NCBI RefSeq assembly: GCF_040546765.1
Contig: NZ_JBEPOK010000001.1
Coordinates: forward strand, 4,030,001-4,094,000
DNA length: 64,000 nt
Reading direction: 5' to 3'
Origin: Arthrobacter sp. OAP107
GTDB taxonomy: Bacteria; Actinomycetota; Actinomycetes; Actinomycetales; Micrococcaceae
In this document: one piece after another, positions 58,796-64,000 of the stretch
Layout of the letters: every line of letters starts with the position of its first letter
Numbering within the stretch: the first letter of the stretch is position 1
Notes under the pieces: model-generated
What the model saw: the letters and a program-made list of their open reading frames with translations, nothing else
The model's database searches: none
Told to the model about the DNA's origin: nothing
Translations under genes and position numbers: made by a program

Positions 58796-59098
58796 ATGAG
58801 CACGCACGTAGCCGATTGCAGCGTCACCAATTGCTCCTTCAACGACCACTCCGAATGTAACGCCGAGGCCATCACGGTCGGCGGCACCACAGACCACGCC
58901 TCCTGCGCCACGTTCATCGACACGGGTGTGCACGGCGGCCTGCCGAAGGTCCTCGCCGGCGTCGGGGCATGCCAGCGGTCGGAATGCATCCACAACGACC
59001 ACCTGATGTGCAAGGCGTCCGAAGTCCACGTTGGCCCCGGCCCGGACAACGCCGACTGCCTCACCTACTCCCACAATGGACGACAGGCCACCCACTAA
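58796..59098 (+). CDS. DUF1540 protein with two Cys-rich domains
   Basis: The 100-residue protein has two similar halves, each with four Cys: C-x4-C-x7-C near residues 8-21 then C near 37, and C-x4-C-x7-C near 59-72 then C near 88. Each includes N-D-H, suggesting metal binding. TTGGAGGA precedes the ATG at 58796. DUF1540 function is unknown; a role in metal handling is possible. It is divergent from fdhA. Confidence 0.82.
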   Translation: MSTHVADCSVTNCSFNDHSECNAEAITVGGTTDHASCATFIDTGVHGGLPKVLAGVGACQRSECIHNDHLMCKASEVHVGPGPDNADCLTYSHNGRQATH

Positions 59099-59256
59099 CC
59101 CGGGATCCACTCCCCATCGACTGACCAGCGCAGGCGGATAGGTCCCCCATTGACCCGGCTCCCGGCCGGTGCGGCTTGATTGTCACAGCCTCTTGCTAGA
59201 TTCGAATCAGCGCACCGGGAACCATTCCGGAGCGAGGCTGCCAATGGGGAGGCCCC

Positions 59257-62200
59257 ATGTTCCTGCTCGACCCAACAACACCGGGCCAACCGGCTGATCT
59301 GGTGTTCTCAGCCACCGACCTCGTGGCCGCCAGCGAATGCGAATACCGGACGCTCCGGATCCTGGACGAGAAACTTGGCCGGTCCGCCAAAGCCGATTTC
59401 GCCGCCGACGAGATGCAGGCACGGGCAGGCAAGCTCGGCGACGTCCACGAGCACAAGGTGCTGGCCTCCCTCATCGACCGCCACGGCCCGTGGGACGCCT
59501 CGCGCGGCACCGGGGTCTACTGCATCGACCGCGGAACCCCGGACCGGGCCAGCTTGGCGGACAAGGCCCGCGAGACCGCCGCCGCCCTCCGCAGCGGCGC
59601 CGACGTCGTCTTCCAGGCCACGTTCTTCGACGGCGAATTCCTCGGCTATGCAGACTTCCTGGTGCGGGAGGAGGCGGCCGGGGCTAGCGAAGAGGCTGTG
59701 GGCATTACAGCGGCAGGACCTCCACTGTCCAGGGGTTCCGCTCCGGACCGGTATGAGGTCTGGGACACCAAGCTGGCGCGGCACGCCAAGGTAGGAGCCC
59801 TGCTGCAGCTTGCCGCTTACGGCGACCAGCTGATCAAGCTCGGGTTGGAGCCGGCCCCGCGGGTCCTGCTGGTGTTGGGCAACCTTGAGCGCAGCACCCA
59901 CTCGCTGGCGGATCTGCTGCCGGTGTACCGCGAGCGCCGGGCGCGCTTCCGTGAGCTCACCGCCGGGCACCGTGCCGGTGAGGCTCCTGTGGCCTGGCAA
60001 CAGCCCGGCGTCAATTACTGCGGCAGGTGCGACTACTGCGCCGAGCAAGTGGCCGGGCACCGAGACCTGCTCATGGTGGCGGGCATGACCTCCGTCCAGC
60101 GGAAGAAGCTCGTCGCGGACGGCGTCACCACCATCGACGCCCTCGCCGAGCTCCCCCTGCACCTGGCCACGGGTTCGCGGCAGCGCCTGCGGGACCAGGC
60201 CAGGATGCAAACCGGACTGGAGGCAGCCGACGGCTCACGCACCTTCGTGAAGGAGGGCCAGCCGCACACCGTCACCTACAAGGTGCTGGCGGACAACGCG
60301 TTGGCTGGCATTCCTGCCCCGAGCGACGGCGACATCTTCTTTGACTTCGAAGGCGACCCCCTCTGGCAGGATCCCGCAGGCAAATGGGGCCTGGAGTACC
60401 TCTTCGGCGTGATTGAGGCCCCGCTGCCCACTGACCCGCCGGGCCAGGACCCGGTCTTCCGGCCGTTCTGGGCCCACTCGCGTGTGGGTGAGCGGCAGGC
60501 GTTCCTTGACTTCCTCGCCTACGTGGAGGAACGGCGCGCGCAGTATCCGGACATGCACGTCTACCACTACGCCCCCTACGAGAAGACTGCCCTGCGCAAC
60601 CTCTCGCTGAACCATGTGGCCGGCGAGGATGTGGTGGATTCATGGCTGCGGGACGGGCTCCTCATTGACCTCTACGCCACGGTCCGGCACTCACTGCGCA
60701 TCTCCGAGGCCTCGTACTCCATCAAGAAGCTCGAGCCCCTGTACATGGGAGACAACCTGAGGTCCGGTGACGTCAAGGACGCCGGTGCTTCGGTGGTGGC
60801 CTACGCAGCCTACTGCGAGGCGCGCGACGCCGGGCCCGAGACCCACGCGGAGGCGGCCGCCATCCTCGCCTCCATTTCCGACTACAACCAGTACGACTGC
60901 CTGTCCACGCTGCGCCTCCGCGACTGGCTGCTGCAGTTGCGCGGCGGTGGCGCGCCCGGTGGTTCCGGTGGGGCTGGCGTGATGGCGGCCGGTGTGGGGA
61001 CCACGACTGCCGGCGCAGGGACAGCGGCCGGTCCCCAAACGCCGCCGGACGCCGTTGTGGACGGGGAACCTTCGCCGGAGGAGGCAGGCCTGCGATCCTT
61101 CCTGGACGCCATTGCGGAACACGGCGAGCTGACGGCGGACGAGCAGGCCGTCGCCATGGTCGCGGCGGCCACCGGCTACCACCGCCGGGAGCGCAAGCAG
61201 TTCTGGTGGGAGCACTTCGACCGGCTCGAGTCCGAGGTCGACAGGTGGCGGGACCAGCGCAACGTGTTCATCGTGGAAGCGGCCGAGGTGCTCTCGGACT
61301 GGGCACCGCCCACTTCCAGAGCCAGGACCGAGTCCCGCACCCTGCGGCTCACCGGGATCATGAGCGAGGGCTCGGAATTCAAGCCGGGTTCCAAATGGTT
61401 CCGAATGTTCGAGGACCCCCTGCCCGATGGTCTAGGGGAGGTCGACGGCGGGCGGACCCCGAGGCGCGCGGCAGCAACCGAGCCATCAGATACAGCCGGC
61501 TCAATGGAGGGCACGGTTGCGGGACCCCACGAGGCCACCATGCCGCCCTCCCGCGACGGCATCTTCGGCACGCTCGTGGAGGCTGTTGAAGACCATCCCG
61601 AACAGCCCGGCCGGACGGTCATCACCATCACGGAGAAGTCCACGGGGAAGGTGCCGCCGTACTTCCAGCTGCCCATGGCGCTGACGGACGACCGTCCCAT
61701 TGCCACCGACAGCATTGAGGCCGCGCTGGCAGAACTCGCGCAGCGCGTTGGTTCCTCCCTGCCAGAACTTCCCAAACATGCCGGGGTGGACATCCTGCGC
61801 CGGACACCACCCCGGCTGGCAGGCCTTCCGAGCCTGCCCGCAGTTGGCAGCGACTCCAACGGAAACGCCGACTACGTCTCTGCCATTGCCCACGCGCTGA
61901 AACACCTGGACCGGTCCTACCTCGCGGTGCAGGGGCCTCCGGGGACCGGCAAGACGTTCGTGGGCTCCCACGTCATCGCCCGGCTCGTGGAGGCCGGGTG
62001 GAAGGTGGGCGTGGTCGCCCAGTCCCACGCCGTCGTCGAAAACATGCTCTGCACGGCGATCGAGAAAGCCGGGGTGGACCGCGCCGTGGTGGCGAAGAAA
62101 CTGTCTCAACCACACGACGTACCGTGGACCTGCGTCGCCGACGAGGACGTTGCGCGGCTCCTCGACGGGCCGGACGGTTGCCTGGTTGGCGGAACTGCCT

Positions 62201-63060
62201 GGACCATGACCGGCAGACACGTGCCTGCCGGTTCGCTGGATCTGCTGGTCATCGACGAGGCCGGCCAGTATTCGCTGGCCAACACGCTGGCCGTGGCACG
62301 CTCCGCGAAGCGTCTCCTGCTGCTCGGCGACCCTCAGCAGCTTCCCCAGGTCACGCAGGGCTCCCATCCGGAACCGGTCGATGAGTCGGCGCTGGGCTGG
62401 CTGTCGGCCGGGCGCGCCACGATGCCTGCCGAGCTCGGGTACTTCCTCGCCGATTCCTGGCGGATGCATCCCGAGCTGTGCCGGAAGGTGTCGGTGCTCA
62501 GCTACGAGGGCAGGCTGGAATCTGCGCCGGCGGCTTCCCTGCGCCACCTTGACGGCGTGCCGCCAGGTGTGGACACCGTTCTGGTGCCGCATGCCGGCAA
62601 CACCACAAGTTCGGCGGAGGAGGCTGCCGCGGTCGTCGGACTGGCGCGCCAGCACATCGGGCTCAAATGGACGCCGGGCAAGGACGGGCCGATCCGGCGG
62701 CTGGAAGCCAAGGACATCCTGGTGGTGGCTGCGTACAACGCCCAGGTGCAGACAATCCGGCACGCTCTGGACCAGGAGGGGCTTTTCGACGTGCGGGTGG
62801 GAACAGTGGATAAGTTCCAGGGCCAGGAGGCTCCCGTTGTACTGGTGTCGATGGCGTGCTCAGCCATTGCGGAAGCACCGCGCGGGGCCGAGTTCCTGCT
62901 CAACCGTAATCGAATCAACGTAGCCGTATCGCGGGGCCAATGGCGGGCCGTCATCGTCCGCTCCCCTGAACTCACCAACTACATGCCGGCGCGGCCCTTC
63001 GCGCTCGAGGAACTCGGGGCCTTCCTGGGACTCAGCCCGGGGGAATTCACCCGGGACTGA
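59257..63060 (+). CDS. Cas4-like nuclease + DEDD exonuclease + SF1 helicase fusion (TM0106 family)
   Basis: The 1267-residue protein has three parts. An N-terminal RecB/Cas4-like PD-(D/E)xK domain (about 15-265) has GYADFLVRE and WDTKLAR, plus Cys28 and CGRCDYC (255-261), the spacing of a Cas4/AddB-type Fe-S cluster. A DEDD 3'-5' exonuclease-like domain (about 350-570) has DFFDFEG-type, HYAPYEKTAL and YNQYDC motifs. A C-terminal SF1 helicase (about 870-1260) has Walker A GPPGTGKT (893-900), DEAG (1000-1003), GDPQQLPQV, SWRMHPELC, GTVDKFQGQE and NVAVSRG. Two low-complexity linkers (about 560-600 and 725-760) separate parts. Ribosome site GGGGAGG. Role in DNA repair or defence is inferred. Confidence 0.85.
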   Translation: MFLLDPTTPGQPADLVFSATDLVAASECEYRTLRILDEKLGRSAKADFAADEMQARAGKLGDVHEHKVLASLIDRHGPWDASRGTGVYCIDRGTPDRASLADKARETAAALRSGADVVFQATFFDGEFLGYADFLVREEAAGASEEAVGITAAGPPLSRGSAPDRYEVWDTKLARHAKVGALLQLAAYGDQLIKLGLEPAPRVLLVLGNLERSTHSLADLLPVYRERRARFRELTAGHRAGEAPVAWQQPGVNYCGRCDYCAEQVAGHRDLLMVAGMTSVQRKKLVADGVTTIDALAELPLHLATGSRQRLRDQARMQTGLEAADGSRTFVKEGQPHTVTYKVLADNALAGIPAPSDGDIFFDFEGDPLWQDPAGKWGLEYLFGVIEAPLPTDPPGQDPVFRPFWAHSRVGERQAFLDFLAYVEERRAQYPDMHVYHYAPYEKTALRNLSLNHVAGEDVVDSWLRDGLLIDLYATVRHSLRISEASYSIKKLEPLYMGDNLRSGDVKDAGASVVAYAAYCEARDAGPETHAEAAAILASISDYNQYDCLSTLRLRDWLLQLRGGGAPGGSGGAGVMAAGVGTTTAGAGTAAGPQTPPDAVVDGEPSPEEAGLRSFLDAIAEHGELTADEQAVAMVAAATGYHRRERKQFWWEHFDRLESEVDRWRDQRNVFIVEAAEVLSDWAPPTSRARTESRTLRLTGIMSEGSEFKPGSKWFRMFEDPLPDGLGEVDGGRTPRRAAATEPSDTAGSMEGTVAGPHEATMPPSRDGIFGTLVEAVEDHPEQPGRTVITITEKSTGKVPPYFQLPMALTDDRPIATDSIEAALAELAQRVGSSLPELPKHAGVDILRRTPPRLAGLPSLPAVGSDSNGNADYVSAIAHALKHLDRSYLAVQGPPGTGKTFVGSHVIARLVEAGWKVGVVAQSHAVVENMLCTAIEKAGVDRAVVAKKLSQPHDVPWTCVADEDVARLLDGPDGCLVGGTAWTMTGRHVPAGSLDLLVIDEAGQYSLANTLAVARSAKRLLLLGDPQQLPQVTQGSHPEPVDESALGWLSAGRATMPAELGYFLADSWRMHPELCRKVSVLSYEGRLESAPAASLRHLDGVPPGVDTVLVPHAGNTTSSAEEAAAVVGLARQHIGLKWTPGKDGPIRRLEAKDILVVAAYNAQVQTIRHALDQEGLFDVRVGTVDKFQGQEAPVVLVSMACSAIAEAPRGAEFLLNRNRINVAVSRGQWRAVIVRSPELTNYMPARPFALEELGAFLGLSPGEFTRD

Positions 63061-63061
63061 G

Positions 63062-63364
63062 TCAGCCGACGACCTGGAAGCTCCTGAATCCGCCTTCAGC
63101 CGGGGAAACTTTCTCGTCGACGTGCGACACCCTGCCCGGTGCCTGGGATGATCCGAGCCAGCGCCTGAATTCGACAATGTCCGGCTGCGGCCCCTCCGCG
63201 ACAACGGCCACCGAACCGTCGTCGTCGTTCCTGACCGAACCTGTCAGGCCCAGCTCGTCGGCCTTGCGCGCGGTCCAGTAGCGGAATCCGACGCCTTGGA
63301 CCATTCCCGTGACGCGTGCGGTGAGGCGGACGCTGTCCGGGTCTGCTGCCTTCGAGTCAGTCAT
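63062..63364 (-). CDS. Acylphosphatase
   Basis: The 100-residue protein has the acylphosphatase signature VQGVGFRYW with catalytic Arg28 and GSVRNDDDGSV with Asn46, then the expected helix EFRRWLG. It hydrolyses acylphosphates such as 1,3-bisphosphoglycerate, by known family activity. It ends one base after the helicase stop, convergent. Confidence 0.92.
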   Translation of the reverse strand: MTDSKAADPDSVRLTARVTGMVQGVGFRYWTARKADELGLTGSVRNDDDGSVAVVAEGPQPDIVEFRRWLGSSQAPGRVSHVDEKVSPAEGGFRSFQVVG

Positions 63365-63424
63365 GGAACCAATGTAGCGCCGGCGGCCTTGGTCTCGACA
63401 GGCTCCGGCCAGCGGGCGCAGGCC

Positions 63425-63458
63425 GAGCCGGGCACAGGCCGGAGCCGGGCACAGGCCG
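63425..63458. repeat. Two tandem 17-bp repeats
   Basis: GAGCCGGGCACAGGCCG occurs twice directly adjacent, in the intergenic gap between acylphosphatase and the X25-domain gene. Confidence 0.8.
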
Positions 63459-63480
63459 GGTCAACTGACGCCAGGAACGG

Positions 63481-63518
63481 CGAAGCCCCGCTGCAACGGG
63501 TGCTGCAGCGGGGCTTCG
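63481..63518 (-). terminator. Hairpin terminator of the X25-domain gene
   Basis: CGAAGCCCCGCTGCA and TGCAGCGGGGCTTCG form a perfect 15-bp stem around an 8-base loop, 10 bases beyond the gene's TGA. Confidence 0.75.
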
Positions 63519-63528
63519 GCCGGACGGA

Positions 63529-64000
63529 TCAGTTGACGGTGATGTCCCGGGTCCGGTGGTCGTAGCGGATGGTGAGCTGGCCGCCGGAGTGGTGCAGTTC
63601 GTGGTTGGCTCCATCGAACGCGCCGAACGCGCCGTAGTTCTCTTCCCAGGAACGGTTGAGAGCGATCTTGAAGGTGTAGTAACCGGCCGGGATCTCAGCC
63701 GACAGCTTCCACAGCTGGTCCAGCTCGTCCAGCTGCATCTGCGCTTCGTCGTACTGCGGCGCCCAGTTTTCCGGGGCTCCCAGTAGGGTGTTGAAGTCGC
63801 CGGCCACGGCCACGGCGGCCGGCTGGTCGACGGTTTCTGCGGGAGCCTGCGCTTCGGCGTCGGCTTCTGCCTTCTTCAGAACAGCCTTGGCCACGGGAGC
63901 AACAGCGTCCTCGATCAGCTTGGCCGCCTTGTCGACAACCTTGGCTGTCTTGGACGGAGCCTTCTCGGCCTTTGCTGCGGCTGCCTTCTTGGCCGCCGGC
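63529..64000 (-). CDS. Partial: Lys/Ala-rich tail plus pullulanase X25-like domain
   Basis: The frame ends in TGA at 63529-63531 and runs off the window at 64000 with no stop, so the start is not visible. The visible C-terminal 156 residues begin with a Lys/Ala/Pro-rich, histone H1-like segment (repeats of A-A-K-K, A-K-V-V-D-K-A-A-K), followed by an E-set domain resembling the X25 module of pullulanases (VAGDFNTLLGAPENWAPQYD...YYTFKIALNRSWEENYG). An internal GTG at 63894 is not convincing as a start. Function unknown; DNA binding or glycan binding are both possible. Confidence 0.7.
   Translation of the reverse strand, partial: PAAKKAAAAKAEKAPSKTAKVVDKAAKLIEDAVAPVAKAVLKKAEADAEAQAPAETVDQPAAVAVAGDFNTLLGAPENWAPQYDEAQMQLDELDQLWKLSAEIPAGYYTFKIALNRSWEENYGAFGAFDGANHELHHSGGQLTIRYDHRTRDITVN

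Noticed and set aside
57277..59064. 595-codon frame including formaldehyde dehydrogenase
   Set aside because: The FdhA start with GGAGGAAAGAG is at 58488; upstream sequence is antisense to the DUF1540 gene.
59257..63364. Phage-defence island around the nuclease-helicase
   Set aside because: Neighbours are fdhA, DUF1540, acylphosphatase and an X25-domain gene, none defence-related, and no integrase or tRNA is nearby.
1..64000. Prophage or integrated element
   Set aside because: No integrase, terminase, capsid, portal, transposase or tRNA attachment site was seen, and codon use looks uniform by eye.

Overview
The window is GC-rich actinobacterial chromosome. It has many GTG and TTG starts, ACGACGGC-type terminators, short intergenic gaps, and a gene set (giant Ig/Fn3 surface protein, DUF4383, DUF1540, YceI, TM2, MHS transporters, ManD, FCD regulators) that fits the Micrococcaceae, most likely Arthrobacter or Pseudarthrobacter. 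This placement comes from recognising families, not from a database search. I see no tRNA, rRNA, transposase, integrase or CRISPR array, so this is an accessory-rich chromosomal stretch rather than an obvious mobile element.

Layout. 1-9 kb: DUF4383 membrane protein; a LysR regulator divergent from a PrpF-type isomerase and MatC-type dicarboxylate permease; a MarR regulator divergent from a membrane protein over a perfect MarR-like operator; a secreted subtilase; a membrane protein preceded by an 18-bp minisatellite. 9-14.4 kb: a lactate module of an FCD regulator, lldP and a FAD/Fe-S D-lactate dehydrogenase. 14.5-21.5 kb: an ion channel and a 2020-residue cell-surface protein. 21.7-27.1 kb: a 50-codon ORF, a methyltransferase with an apparent +1 frameshift, a flavodoxin, a GDPD phosphodiesterase, a DUF1326-DUF2182 pair and a HAD dehalogenase-like protein.

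27.3-39.5 kb is the most unusual region. It encodes a 2-hydroxyacid dehydrogenase, an RraA-family aldolase-like protein, an MHS transporter, PxpA/B/C-like proteins with altered signature motifs, an SDR, an aminotransferase, two paralogous TetR regulators, and a second operon of an IdnO-like SDR, an IdnD-like dehydrogenase and two unrecognised genes. Four promoter regions here share a TTTCTCAT-centred element, a perfect 8-2-8 palindrome at one site. I infer one regulon for an unknown substrate.

39.8-47.2 kb: TM2 protein, SnoaL-like protein, DUF1508 protein, RecQ helicase, SRPBCC and ArsR-SRPBCC proteins (the latter from a predicted leaderless promoter with an operator between -35 and -10), TerC and a small basic protein. 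47.3-55 kb: an operon (MFS, L-gulonate/idonate-type dehydrogenase, manD, kdgK, uxuB, eda) with a divergent FCD regulator. It would carry L-gulonate, D-fructuronate or D-mannonate to pyruvate and glyceraldehyde-3-phosphate. 55-64 kb: YceI, a secreted HNH-type lipoprotein, a small acidic repeat protein, formaldehyde dehydrogenase, a DUF1540 protein, a 1267-residue nuclease-exonuclease-helicase fusion, acylphosphatase, and the end of a gene joining a Lys/Ala-rich tail to a pullulanase X25-like domain.

A family of long palindromes (five copies, 19-27 bp stems) sits in intergenic gaps from 27 to 52 kb, with one member of a different palindrome type at 46.9 kb.
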